Made by a program: the position numbers and the translations under genes. The notes beneath the pieces were generated by a model. That model saw only the letters and a program-made list of their open reading frames with translations. It was not told where the DNA came from and made no database searches. Positions 1 through 8,792 of a stretch of 32,268 bases of DNA are shown in pieces. Numbering within the stretch: position 1 is the first letter of the stretch; each line of letters opens with the position of its first letter. This stretch comes from Porticoccaceae bacterium (GTDB taxonomy: Bacteria; Pseudomonadota; Gammaproteobacteria; Pseudomonadales; Porticoccaceae): assembly GCA_028822155.1 (NCBI GenBank), contig JAPKEJ010000029.1, positions 1 through 32,268 on the forward strand. Direction: 5' to 3'.

Positions 1-1806
1 ACCTATCTAAGGCTACTTGGTTATGTGGTGCGCTACTGGTTCCCATTTTTAATCGCCGTATTCGGTTTGCTTTTGCATTCTTTAGCCGAAATCGCCTTTA
101 TCGATCTACTACGCTACATCACGGACATAGTAGGTGTTCTAACGGGGTCTGCGGCTGATTCTGCCGTCGCGCCCAAATCTGGGGTTATCGGCGGTCTTGC
201 TCTAGGAATATTTGGCGATGAATTAGTCAATGAAAGCTGGCTAGTCATACCGCTATTTTTAATTATGATTAGTGCAGTGAGGGGAATTGGTTATCTGATT
301 GGTACTTATTTCATTGCCTATGTTGCAAATTACCTAGTACATGCGTTGCGAACAGATCTATTTAATCGCTATTTACTGCTGCCATTTAAGTTTTTTAATG
401 AGTCTATGTCCGGGCATTTGGTGTCCGTGGTCACCTTTAATGTGCAGCAGGTGACAGAGGCAGGTACAAAGGCGATTAAGACCGTTATACAGCAGGGTAG
501 TCTGGTGATTCTATTGATGGGGTACCTGTTATATGTGAATTGGATACTGACCCTGTTCTTTATTGCCGTATTACCTCTTATTGGACTAATCGTTACCAAG
601 GTGAGTAAACGTTTTAGGCTAATTAGCCAGAACATTTTGTCAGCTATGGGTGATGTGACCCATGTGACCCAAGAAGCTGTGCAGGGTTATCGAGAGGTTC
701 GAATTTTCGGCGCCGTAAAGACTGAGCGTTCTCGGATGAGTAATGCCAGTCATGATAATCGACGACAGAATATGAAAATGGCATTTACCGGTGCACTGAG
801 CAACCCGTTAATCATTCTGATTGTTTCTTTTGCCTTTGCCGGTGTCACTGGGTTCATGCTTAATCCGATTATTCTCGAGACTATGACTACGGGGAGTTTT
901 ATTGCCTTTATTGTTGCCTCAGGGGTGCTGATTAAGCCTATACGCCAGCTTACAGAGGTCAACAGCGATATTCAGAGAGGAATTGCTGCGGCTGAATCTA
1001 TCTTTGAGATTCTTGATTCAGAATCTGAAACGGATAAGGGCACTTTCGAAACAGAATTGGTTACGGGTGAGTTTGAGTTTTCTGATGTCAGTTTCACCTA
1101 CAAGGGAACCAAGAAAGAGGTCCTTAAAGCCATTAATCTCAAGGTTAGCCCTGGAGAGACCATAGCCCTTGTCGGGTCTTCAGGCAGCGGAAAAACGTCA
1201 CTCGTCAGCTTGATCCCTCGTTTTTATAACCATAAAGAAGGAAAAATTCTTCTTGATGGTATTGATGTTAATGAATTCTCGCTGACTAATCTAAGAAAAC
1301 ATATTGGAATCGTGAGTCAAAACGTCACGTTATTTAACGATACTATTTTTAATAATATCGCCTATGGCGAATTAAAGGATAGGTCTGAGGATGAGGTTCG
1401 AGCGGCAGCTAAAATAGCCAATGCAGATGTCTTTATAGAGGAACTTGCGGAGGGATATGACACCCATATCGGGGATGATGGCGTCATGCTCTCTGGCGGC
1501 CAGAGACAGCGCATAGCAATCGCACGTGCAGTGCTTAAGAATGCACCAATCCTTATTCTTGATGAAGCTACATCAGCTCTAGATACTGATTCGGAGCGTC
1601 ACATTCAGGCGGCTTTAGACCAGCTCATGAAGGGCCGCACAACCTTTGTTATAGCTCATCGACTGAGTACAGTTGAAAAAGCTGATCGTATTTTAGTGTT
1701 GGAGAAAGGGCTCATTATTGAGCAGGGCACCCACGAGGAATTACTCGCTGATGAGGGCCGCTACGCTAAGCTTCATCGAAACCAGTTTGATGAGCCCGGG
1801 AGCTAG
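1..1806 (+). CDS. msbA: Lipid A export ABC transporter MsbA (5' end cut by window)
   Basis: Inner-membrane half-transporter that flips lipid A-core across the inner membrane using ATP. The frame is open to base 1: codons for TYLRLLGYV precede the GTG at 25 and match the usual MsbA N-terminus, so the true start lies left of the window. Several hydrophobic segments fill the first half (ABC type 1 membrane domain). The ATPase domain follows, with Walker A (GSSGSGKTS, near base 1180), the signature LSGGQRQR (near 1490), Walker B with ILDEATSALD (near 1555) and the switch histidine in IAHRLST. The loop after the first membrane helix is somewhat long. lpxK begins 3 bp after the stop, the classic msbA-lpxK pairing, so the two are almost certainly cotranscribed. 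Confidence 0.95.
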   Translation, partial: TYLRLLGYVVRYWFPFLIAVFGLLLHSLAEIAFIDLLRYITDIVGVLTGSAADSAVAPKSGVIGGLALGIFGDELVNESWLVIPLFLIMISAVRGIGYLIGTYFIAYVANYLVHALRTDLFNRYLLLPFKFFNESMSGHLVSVVTFNVQQVTEAGTKAIKTVIQQGSLVILLMGYLLYVNWILTLFFIAVLPLIGLIVTKVSKRFRLISQNILSAMGDVTHVTQEAVQGYREVRIFGAVKTERSRMSNASHDNRRQNMKMAFTGALSNPLIILIVSFAFAGVTGFMLNPIILETMTTGSFIAFIVASGVLIKPIRQLTEVNSDIQRGIAAAESIFEILDSESETDKGTFETELVTGEFEFSDVSFTYKGTKKEVLKAINLKVSPGETIALVGSSGSGKTSLVSLIPRFYNHKEGKILLDGIDVNEFSLTNLRKHIGIVSQNVTLFNDTIFNNIAYGELKDRSEDEVRAAAKIANADVFIEELAEGYDTHIGDDGVMLSGGQRQRIAIARAVLKNAPILILDEATSALDTDSERHIQAALDQLMKGRTTFVIAHRLSTVEKADRILVLEKGLIIEQGTHEELLADEGRYAKLHRNQFDEPGS

Positions 1807-1808
1807 GT

Positions 1809-2825
1809 TTGTCGATCGAGAAGAGGTGGCTAAACGCCTGTTATAGCAGCAGTCCATGGCTGCTTGTGGTAGCGCCACTGTCGTGGTTATTTAGTATCGT
1901 TTCCCATCTGCGGAGGCTGGTTCTACAGTCTTTATATCAAGGTAAGCCCTTTCCGGTGCCGGTCGCGGTGGTGGGTAACATTTCTGTGGGCGGTAGTGGC
2001 AAGACGCCGTTGATTATAGCCTTAGTAAACGCCCTTAATGAGCGTGGCTATCAAGTTGGTGTTGTCAGTCGCGGTTATGGCGGAAAGGCCAATGCCTACC
2101 CCTTAGCGGTCACGTCTGAAACACCAGTAGAGCAGTGCGGTGACGAGCCCCTATTAATAGCGCAATCCTGTGGATGTCCAGTGGTGGTGGACCCTGATCG
2201 CGTACGAGCGGTTGAGCTTTTACTGCATGATTCCCCTTGTCATATAGTTCTTAGCGACGATGGGCTACAACATTATCGCTTGCATCGGGATGTTGAGATC
2301 GCGGTGGTAGACGCTGTGCGAGGCCTAGGTAATGGCCGTACGCTCCCGTCGGGTCCTTTACGCGAACCTTCTAGCCGCTTGAATCAGGTAGATTTTGTTG
2401 TACTTAATGGCGCTGGTGCAGCTTCTAGGGCAGAGATAGGGCCGTCTAAGACGCATAAGGTCGAATTGCAGGCTTTGGGTTTGCGCAATATAGCCAGTAA
2501 GCAGTTAGTATCTGTTGATGCATGGGAGGGCGGGAAAAAGGTGCATGCCGTTTGTGGCATAGGGCATCCTGAACGATTCGCTCAGACCCTAGAGGGCCTG
2601 GGCTTTGATGTCATTTTGAGCTCTGTCAACGACCATCAGTGCCTGACCGGCGGTGATATTGAGTTTGGTGACCTCTTGCCGGTGATTATTACCGCAAAAG
2701 ATGCAGTAAAGTATCCTGATGCCGCCCCTCCGAATTTGTGGGTGTTGGAGGTAGAAATGCCTATTTCAGATGATTTTGTTGCTAGTCTTATCGATCAGGC
2801 AGGTCTAGCTATCACCGCAGTCTGA
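1809..2825 (+). CDS. lpxK: Tetraacyldisaccharide 4'-kinase LpxK
   Basis: Phosphorylates the 4' position of the lipid A disaccharide precursor at the inner membrane (sixth step of the Raetz pathway). At 338 residues it has normal family length. A hydrophobic N-terminal anchor (WLLVVAPLSWLFSI) is followed by the LpxK P-loop GNISVGGSGKTP, the conserved VVSRGYGG segment, GDEPLLIA, and LSDDGLQH with the catalytic Asp pair. The start is a TTG at 1809, with GGGAG at 1799-1803 as ribosome binding site. It follows msbA by 2 bp. The Trm112/YcaR-type gene that often separates lpxK from kdsB is missing here. Confidence 0.95.
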   Translation: MSIEKRWLNACYSSSPWLLVVAPLSWLFSIVSHLRRLVLQSLYQGKPFPVPVAVVGNISVGGSGKTPLIIALVNALNERGYQVGVVSRGYGGKANAYPLAVTSETPVEQCGDEPLLIAQSCGCPVVVDPDRVRAVELLLHDSPCHIVLSDDGLQHYRLHRDVEIAVVDAVRGLGNGRTLPSGPLREPSSRLNQVDFVVLNGAGAASRAEIGPSKTHKVELQALGLRNIASKQLVSVDAWEGGKKVHAVCGIGHPERFAQTLEGLGFDVILSSVNDHQCLTGGDIEFGDLLPVIITAKDAVKYPDAAPPNLWVLEVEMPISDDFVASLIDQAGLAITAV

Positions 2826-2866
2826 GTTAGTCATATAATGAAGCTATAACCCTAAGAGTAATATGT

Positions 2867-3622
2867 ATGTCCTTTATCGTCATTATACCCGCTCGTTATG
2901 AGTCTACTCGCTTACCAGGCAAGCCATTAAAAGATATTGCTGGCGCCACTATGATCCAGAGAGTTTGGCAGCAGGCCAGTAAAAGCAGTGCATCACGAGT
3001 CATTATTGCGACTGATGATGAACGTATTAGGCAGGTCGCTAAAGAGTTTGGCGCCGAAGTATGTATGACCAGAGGTGACCATGTGTCTGGCACCGACAGA
3101 TTGCAGGAAGTAGCGCAGACTTTAGAGCTTGATGATGAGCAGCTAGTCGTTAATGTACAAGGCGATGAGCCGCTTATCCCGCCGGCCGTTATTGACCAAG
3201 TGGCTGATAACCTTGCCGTTCATGCTGTAGCGGGCGTGTCGACCCTCTCTGAACCGATTAATGATATTGAGGCCTTTGATGATCCTAATGTAGTAAAGGT
3301 GGTAGCCAACGCTGCAGGAATGGCCAATTACTTTAGTCGCGCATCAATTCCTTGGCCTCGAGCAGATGATCAGGCCCAGAGTCGTGTTATTCCATCTGAG
3401 CAGTTCCCTATGCGGCATATTGGTATTTACGCCTATCGGGTCAGTCAGTTGAATGCATTTGTTAGATGGCCAGTCGCTCCAACCGAGCAGGCTGAGTCAC
3501 TGGAACAGCTTCGGTTTTTATGGAATGGCGTGGCGATTCATGTAGAAAATGCGGTTGAAAAGGTGCCTGCCGGGATAGATACTGAAAAAGATTTAGCAGC
3601 CATTTCAGCACTTTTTGAATAA
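2867..3622 (+). CDS. kdsB: 3-deoxy-manno-octulosonate cytidylyltransferase KdsB
   Basis: Activates Kdo with CTP to CMP-Kdo for the inner core of LPS, in the cytoplasm. At 251 residues it has the usual length. Visible family motifs are IPARYESTRLPGKPL at the N-terminus (nucleotide binding), ATDDERI, VQGDEPLIPP, YFSRASIPW, IGIYAYR, the PTEQAESLEQLRFLWNG segment, and the C-terminal AGIDTEKDL. The start is ATG 2867, with a weak purine stretch (AAGAG) upstream. It lies 41 bp after lpxK on the same strand and is probably in the same operon. Confidence 0.96.
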   Translation: MSFIVIIPARYESTRLPGKPLKDIAGATMIQRVWQQASKSSASRVIIATDDERIRQVAKEFGAEVCMTRGDHVSGTDRLQEVAQTLELDDEQLVVNVQGDEPLIPPAVIDQVADNLAVHAVAGVSTLSEPINDIEAFDDPNVVKVVANAAGMANYFSRASIPWPRADDQAQSRVIPSEQFPMRHIGIYAYRVSQLNAFVRWPVAPTEQAESLEQLRFLWNGVAIHVENAVEKVPAGIDTEKDLAAISALFE

Positions 3623-3623
3623 T

Positions 3624-3664
3624 TTAATATATTATTAAACAATTACTTACATGTTATATATAAC
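3624..3664. promoter_or_regulatory. AT-rich intergenic stretch with two palindromes
   Basis: The 80 bp between kdsB and the phosphatase gene are strikingly AT-rich. They hold TTAATA-TAT-TATTAA at 3624-3638 and the perfect 12-base palindrome GTTATATATAAC at 3653-3664. Such a block inside an otherwise tight operon could be an internal promoter or an operator. I see no convincing -35/-10 pair, so the function is inference. Confidence 0.3.
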
Positions 3665-3702
3665 AATTTACATTAAATTAATTTAGAGGCAGACCGCATA
3701 GC

Positions 3703-4212
3703 ATGAGCACAGTATCAGTTTTATTTGTATGCCTCGGTAATATTTGCCGGTCACCTACCGCACACGCGGTATTTCAACAAATAGTTAATGCTCAGGAACT
3801 GGGTAGTAAAATACAGGTAGACAGCGCAGGAACCGGCGATTGGCATCTAGGGCACGCCCCAGACGCCCGGTCAACCGCGACGGCAGCCGAGCGAGGTTAT
3901 GACCTGTCAGATTTGCGCTCGCGTTTAGTGACTAGCGCTGATTTTACGCAGTTCGACTATATTATCGCTATGGACACTAGTAACTTAAGTAATCTACAGG
4001 TTATGCGCCCCAGTGAATTTTCTGGTGAGCTCGAACTTTTCCTCAATTACACTGCTAAGGAAAGATATTCTGATTACACCGAGGTCCCCGACCCCTATTT
4101 GGGTGGTGCTGACGGGTTTGAGTTGGTGTTGGACATGATAGAAGATGCGTCGCTAGGGCTACTGAACCACATCAAGGCTCACATACAGCAATCAGACATG
4201 GCCGGAGGCTAA
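3703..4212 (+). CDS. Low-molecular-weight protein tyrosine phosphatase
   Basis: Cytoplasmic phosphatase using a cysteinyl-phosphate intermediate. The N-terminal P-loop reads VCLGNICRSPTA, matching the C-x5-R-S signature, and the general-acid aspartate sits in the DPYLGG motif near residue 130. At 169 residues it is slightly longer than the typical 150-160. In Pseudomonas a homologous gene sits at the same place between kdsB and murB. Its substrate cannot be read from the sequence. murB follows after 8 bp. The start is ATG 3703; a GAGG lies somewhat far upstream (about 3685). Confidence 0.93.
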   Translation: MSTVSVLFVCLGNICRSPTAHAVFQQIVNAQELGSKIQVDSAGTGDWHLGHAPDARSTATAAERGYDLSDLRSRLVTSADFTQFDYIIAMDTSNLSNLQVMRPSEFSGELELFLNYTAKERYSDYTEVPDPYLGGADGFELVLDMIEDASLGLLNHIKAHIQQSDMAGG

Positions 4213-4220
4213 TACTCTAG

Positions 4221-5279
4221 ATGCCCGATCTACAGATCGAAAGAAATAAGTCGTTGCTGGCTATGAACACTATGGCTTTGGACTCTACAGCCGAGTATTT
4301 TTGTTCTGCATCAACGCTTAAAGAGGTCCATCAGGCCCTATCTTTTGCCAAAGACCATAATTTATCGGTGACCCCACTAGGGGCCGGCAGTAATGTCATT
4401 CTTGCCAGCAATTTAAGTGGCCTGGTTTTACATTTAGGCTTAAAAGGGTGTGAGTCAGCAGAAGTAATAGGGGGCGCTGATGGAAGTATTGATGTCACCT
4501 TTGACGCTGGAGAGAATTGGCATGACATGGTGCTTATGTGCCTAGATAGAGGCTGGTTCGGCCTAGAAAACCTATCACTAATCCCAGGTAATATGGGGGC
4601 GGCGGCTATCCAAAATATAGGTGCCTACGGTGTAGAGCTCTCTAGCTTGCTGGTTTCATTGCAAGTGGTCGATATTCAGTCCGGCGCGCTCTTCGAGTTG
4701 GGTAGCGAAGCGTGCCAGTTTTCATACAGAGATAGTGTTTTTAAGCAATCATTGAAAGATAAATACATCATTACGCAACTGACGTTGCGCTTATCAACTG
4801 AGCCTAATATAAATATTGATTATCCTGCGCTAAGTGCTTATTTTATAGAGCTTAATAAAGATCCTACGCCACAGATGGTCTCGGATGCGGTGTGTGATAT
4901 CCGCCGTGAAAAATTACCCGATCCCAATAAACTGGCTAACGTTGGTAGCTTTTTTAAGAACCCGGTTATCAATCAGTCGGCTCTGGCAGAGTTACAGTGT
5001 GTCGAAGGCAAAGGGGAGGTCCCTTTTTATTCTCAGCCGGATGGGTCGGTGAAAGTGCCAGCGGCGTGGTTGATCGACAAATGTAAATTTCGTGGCGCTC
5101 AAAGGGGCGGTGTCGGAGTTCACGATAAACAGGCCCTAGTTCTGGTGAATTACAGGAATGATGCCAATAACGACAGTGCGAGAGAGATCCTTTCTCTGGC
5201 GAAAGAGATACAGGCTACTGTAAAGGCTAGGTTTGGCATTGACCTTGAGGTGGAACCGCGTATCTATGGACCTGTTTGA
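4221..5279 (+). CDS. murB: UDP-N-acetylenolpyruvoylglucosamine reductase MurB (type I)
   Basis: FAD enzyme that uses NADPH to reduce UDP-GlcNAc-enolpyruvate to UDP-MurNAc in peptidoglycan synthesis. At 352 residues it matches the long E. coli (type I) form. Motifs seen are PLGAGSNVI (FAD binding), LSLIPGNMGAAAIQNIGAYG, YRDSVFK (the Tyr of the type I insertion), NVGSFFKNP with the catalytic serine, WLIDKC.F.G, and the C-terminal catalytic glutamate in LEVEPRIYG. The start is ATG 4221, with GGAGG at 4204-4208. Its last 14 bases overlap the preferred start of the downstream alkB. Confidence 0.96.
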   Translation: MPDLQIERNKSLLAMNTMALDSTAEYFCSASTLKEVHQALSFAKDHNLSVTPLGAGSNVILASNLSGLVLHLGLKGCESAEVIGGADGSIDVTFDAGENWHDMVLMCLDRGWFGLENLSLIPGNMGAAAIQNIGAYGVELSSLLVSLQVVDIQSGALFELGSEACQFSYRDSVFKQSLKDKYIITQLTLRLSTEPNINIDYPALSAYFIELNKDPTPQMVSDAVCDIRREKLPDPNKLANVGSFFKNPVINQSALAELQCVEGKGEVPFYSQPDGSVKVPAAWLIDKCKFRGAQRGGVGVHDKQALVLVNYRNDANNDSAREILSLAKEIQATVKARFGIDLEVEPRIYGPV

Positions 5280-5871
5280 GCAGCAACTTATTCCGCTTCA
5301 GCTGAGTCCAGACCGCCAGAGTGAAATTAGCTTCTGGCCCAATTGGTTGGGGGCTGCTGAGGCTGATAATTTATTAGCGACCGCCATCGGTCAGATCAAT
5401 TGGCGACAGGATACGATTAATATAGCGGGGAAATCGATCCCTATTCCAAGATTGCAAAATTGGTTTGGCGATCCTACTACTAGCTATACTTATTCGCGCA
5501 TTAGGTTGCAAGCTGTTGCGTTTCCTTCCTGGATGGACTTACTACGAGGTCGGGTAGAGCAGCAGACTGGATGTTTTTTTAACAGGACGCTAGTTAATTA
5601 CTATCGGGACGGTCGAGATAGCGTTGATTGGCATGCTGATGACGAGGTTGAGTTGGGCTTAGAGCCAATTATAGCTTCAGTTAGCCTGGGTGAGGATCGG
5701 CCTTTCTTGCTGCGGCATAAGGTGACGAAAGAAAGGCTAAAAATAAACTTACCGCACGGCTCGCTGATGATGATGGGCCCGGGTATTCAGGAGTATTGGC
5801 ACCACAGCATTGCTAAAGATAGGAATGTCGTTAAATCGAGAGTAAATTTTACTTTCCGTAATATGGATTAA
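5266..5871 (+). CDS. alkB: AlkB-family 2-oxoglutarate/Fe(II)-dependent DNA repair dioxygenase
   Basis: Oxidative demethylase of the AlkB/ALKBH2 type, which repairs 1-methyladenine and 3-methylcytosine lesions. Core residues are visible: WHADDE carries the HxD iron ligands, the second histidine is in EYWHHSI, and the C-terminal SRVNFTFRNM carries the two arginines that bind 2-oxoglutarate. RPFLLRHK and GSLMMMGPG are also family-typical. I prefer the ATG at 5266 (201 residues, MDLFEQQL). An upstream TTG at 5233 would add 11 residues read from inside murB. The overlap with murB suggests translational coupling. Confidence 0.92.
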   Translation: MDLFEQQLIPLQLSPDRQSEISFWPNWLGAAEADNLLATAIGQINWRQDTINIAGKSIPIPRLQNWFGDPTTSYTYSRIRLQAVAFPSWMDLLRGRVEQQTGCFFNRTLVNYYRDGRDSVDWHADDEVELGLEPIIASVSLGEDRPFLLRHKVTKERLKINLPHGSLMMMGPGIQEYWHHSIAKDRNVVKSRVNFTFRNMD

Positions 5872-5908
5872 TACTGTCGCCTCAAGAGGCGCAACCAAGG
5901 GGCAAGCT

Positions 5909-7162
5909 TTGAAGTTATCTGCATTTGGGGAGAAGTTTTCGGGCTCAACAGGCATTGTTGCACTGATGGACGATCTTGGTACCGCGCTGAATGAAAATCC
6001 GGATATGATTTTTATGGGTGGCGGAAATCCTGGCCGCATTCCAGAGGCGGAGGCGACCTTTAAGAAACGGCTCGAGGCAGTACTTCAAGACCCTCAGCAG
6101 TTGCATAGCCTAATGGGTATCTATCAGTCACCCCAAGGTGACAAGTTATTTCTCAATCAAATTGCTAGCTTACTTCGGAAGGAGTTTGGCTGGGATGTGT
6201 CTGAGCGCAACATTGCTATCTCCAACGGCAGTCAACCGGCGTTTTTTATTTTGTACAACATGTTGGCAGGGACTATGCCTGACGGTACACACCGGTCTAT
6301 ACATTTACCTTTGGCGCCAGAATATATCGGATACACTGATATCGGATTGTCTGAACAGTTTTTCACTGCTACGCGGCCTGAAATAGAATTACTTGATGAG
6401 CAGATGTTTAAATATCATGTTGATTTTTCAAAGCTTCAGATTACACAGCAAACAGCGGCTATGTGCGTTTCTAGACCCACTAATCCTACTGGTAATGTGT
6501 TGACGGACAATGAGGTCGAGCACCTGGATGAAATAGCTCAGGCCGCAGATATTCCTTTAATTATTGATGGTGCCTATGGCTTGCCTTTCCCAGGTATATT
6601 GTTTAACGAGGCCAAGCCTCACTGGAATCAGAATACGGTATTGGTGCTGAGCCTATCAAAGCTTGGCCTGCCCGGCGTCAGGACGGGTATTGTGGTAGCC
6701 AGAGAAGAGATCATTCAGGCCTTTAGTAATGCCAACACCGTGGTTAGTCTGGCCTGCGGCAACTTTGGCCCGACGATAGCGCGAGAACTATTTAGAACGG
6801 GCGAAATATTGTCCTTAAGCCGAAACCTGGTCAAGCCATTTTATCAGGAGCGTGCTACGCAGGCGGTCAAATGGTTTAGAGAATCGTTTGGTGATGTGCC
6901 ATATCGCATCCATAAACCTGAAGGCGCCATCTTTTTATGGTTGTGGTTTGACGGCTTACCTATTACTAGTCAAGAGCTCTATGAGAGACTGAAGCTAAGG
7001 GGGGTGCTAGTTGTACCGGGGCACAACTTCTTCCCAGGAATGGATGAGGGCTGGCGTCATCAGCAGGAATGCATTCGAGTGTCCTATGCTCAAGATGAAG
7101 ATACCGTACGCAAGGGTATAGCCCTGATAGCAGAGGAAGTCGCTAAAGCCTACCAGCAATAA
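5909..7162 (+). CDS. avtA: Valine--pyruvate aminotransferase AvtA
   Basis: PLP-dependent class I/II aminotransferase exchanging amino groups between valine/2-oxoisovalerate and alanine/pyruvate. The 417-residue protein follows E. coli AvtA closely. Shared stretches are MGGGNPGRIPE, SNGSQPAFF, PLAPEYIGY, FKYHVDF, CVSRPTNPTGNV, IDGAYGLPFPGI, the PLP-lysine segment LSLSKLGLPG, HKPEGAIFLWLWF and VPGHNFFPG. The start is TTG 5909, with AAGGGG at 5897-5902 six bases upstream. No ATG fits the known N-terminus. It is 37 bp after alkB and converges on pabB. Confidence 0.95.
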   Translation: MKLSAFGEKFSGSTGIVALMDDLGTALNENPDMIFMGGGNPGRIPEAEATFKKRLEAVLQDPQQLHSLMGIYQSPQGDKLFLNQIASLLRKEFGWDVSERNIAISNGSQPAFFILYNMLAGTMPDGTHRSIHLPLAPEYIGYTDIGLSEQFFTATRPEIELLDEQMFKYHVDFSKLQITQQTAAMCVSRPTNPTGNVLTDNEVEHLDEIAQAADIPLIIDGAYGLPFPGILFNEAKPHWNQNTVLVLSLSKLGLPGVRTGIVVAREEIIQAFSNANTVVSLACGNFGPTIARELFRTGEILSLSRNLVKPFYQERATQAVKWFRESFGDVPYRIHKPEGAIFLWLWFDGLPITSQELYERLKLRGVLVVPGHNFFPGMDEGWRHQQECIRVSYAQDEDTVRKGIALIAEEVAKAYQQ

Positions 7163-7223
7163 CCTCGGAGAGGTGTGCGAAGGTATGGCCGTGGGATGGA
7201 AAACTTAAATGAATTTTAATCGT

Positions 7224-8633
7224 TTATGGACTGGCGAACTTCTCGAGAGTTTCTAATAAGAGCCGAATTTTGGCCATCGATTCTTCAAATTCACTCTCCG
7301 CTTCGGAATCAGCAACAATGCCACCTCCGCCCCAGCAGTGTAAGCGCGATCCTGAGGCTACTACGGTTCTAATAGCGATATTGGTGTCCATCTGGTTGTT
7401 GGCGCTAACATAGCCGATACTGCCGCAATATACAGAGCGTCTAACGGGTTCAAGCTGTTCGATAATTTGCATGGCCCGGCGTTTTGGCGCACCTGTAATA
7501 GACCCACCAGGAAAACAGTCTCGCAGCAAATCAATCGGGCTACTGTTCTGGGATAATTCGCCTGTAACAGTGCTTACTAAGTGATGCACATTGGCAAAGC
7601 TTTCGACGGCAAATAAATGAGGGACTTTAACGCTTCCGGGCCTGCAGTTTTTACTAAGATCGTTCCGCAAGAGGTCCACAATCATAAGATTTTCAGCTCG
7701 GTCTTTAGGGCTGTTAAAAAGCGCGGTGGCACTTTGCTCATCTTCTAACAGGGATCGGCCTCTTGGCACTGTTCCTTTAATGGGTTTTGTTTCAGCCTGA
7801 AGCGCATCTCCTGACGAATTGTTGGACACCTTTAAAAATCGTTCGGGAGATATACAAAGAACCGCTTGATCTGGCCACTTCCAATAAGCGGAAAAAGGCG
7901 AGGGTAGCGACTCTCTTAGGGCTAAATAGGCCGGCCATAGATCGCCGTCATATGTCGTAGAAAAATGTTGCGTAAAGTTGGTTTGATAGCAGTCCCCCTT
8001 ACTGATGTAATCTTTGATTTTGGCAATAGCGTCAGCGTATTCAGATCGAGCCAATGTCGGCTTAAAGGGTTGCTTAAGTTTAAAGCGCGATCTGATATCG
8101 AGGGATGTCTTCGCGGCGGCCTTTGTCAGACGACTAATAACATCTGTCTTGAGGCGCTCAGAGCAATTTTCGTGGAAAACAATCTCGCTCTTCTTGGCGT
8201 CATGGTTAACCACTAGCGCCCATAAAAACCGGCCAATACGCATGTCGGGTAGTTCCGTAACTGACGACGCAATACTTGGAATATCGATTAGCCTGCGGCC
8301 TAAATCATACCCAAAGTAACCCAACAAACCGCCGACGAAAGGCAGGTCTTGATGGTTAGGTTCAATAGGTAAAAGTGGCTCTAATAATTCATTGGCTAGG
8401 ACAAAGGGGTCTTCTTGACTGGTTCTATGGCCAAGTTCGCTGGTAATGGTAGATTCATTTCCGCGTGTTTCTATCATCACGTCGGGGCAGCTAGAGATAA
8501 TATCGGCAGAGCCTTTGTCACTTATTGGTTTGCCGCTGTCTAACCAGATAGCCTCAGGCATGTCACGAATTGCCTCAAACAGTAGAACGCTACTGTCACC
8601 ATAGGGTATTTCATGGCGGAAAATTGATTTCAT
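7224..8633 (-). CDS. pabB: Aminodeoxychorismate synthase component I PabB
   Basis: Converts chorismate plus ammonia to 4-amino-4-deoxychorismate for folate synthesis, normally with a PabA glutaminase that is not in this window. The 469-residue protein has the chorismate-binding domain in its second half: PIKGTVPRG (the PIKGT lysine separates PabB from TrpE, which has an Ala or Ser-like residue there), DRAENLMIVDLLRNDL, GGSITGAPK and the C-terminal GGGIVADSEAESEFEE. The N-terminal half is the anthranilate-synthase-I-type N-domain. It is transcribed convergently with avtA (61 bp gap) and divergently from the GNAT gene. Confidence 0.94.
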   Translation of the reverse strand: MKSIFRHEIPYGDSSVLLFEAIRDMPEAIWLDSGKPISDKGSADIISSCPDVMIETRGNESTITSELGHRTSQEDPFVLANELLEPLLPIEPNHQDLPFVGGLLGYFGYDLGRRLIDIPSIASSVTELPDMRIGRFLWALVVNHDAKKSEIVFHENCSERLKTDVISRLTKAAAKTSLDIRSRFKLKQPFKPTLARSEYADAIAKIKDYISKGDCYQTNFTQHFSTTYDGDLWPAYLALRESLPSPFSAYWKWPDQAVLCISPERFLKVSNNSSGDALQAETKPIKGTVPRGRSLLEDEQSATALFNSPKDRAENLMIVDLLRNDLSKNCRPGSVKVPHLFAVESFANVHHLVSTVTGELSQNSSPIDLLRDCFPGGSITGAPKRRAMQIIEQLEPVRRSVYCGSIGYVSANNQMDTNIAIRTVVASGSRLHCWGGGGIVADSEAESEFEESMAKIRLLLETLEKFASP

Positions 8634-8676
8634 TTTTATTTCGGATGTCTCGCAGTCACAAGAGAGTTATTACAGA

Positions 8677-8718
8677 GGCTAGGTTTAAAGACTGCTACTC
8701 TAAGGGCTAAGTTTAAAA
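8677..8718. repeat. Short direct repeat in the pabB/GNAT divergent promoter region
   Basis: GGCTAGGTTTAAA at 8677-8689 recurs as GGCTAAGTTTAAA at 8705-8717, one mismatch, 28 bp start to start. The position in the only shared upstream region of two divergent genes makes a regulator binding site possible. This is inference from sequence alone. Confidence 0.35.
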
Positions 8719-8792
8719 TAGGCAATGGCGGATTAACGCCCATGGTGTTTTAATTCAGGATAACTATTTGTAAAAAAATGAAGGTAAATTAG

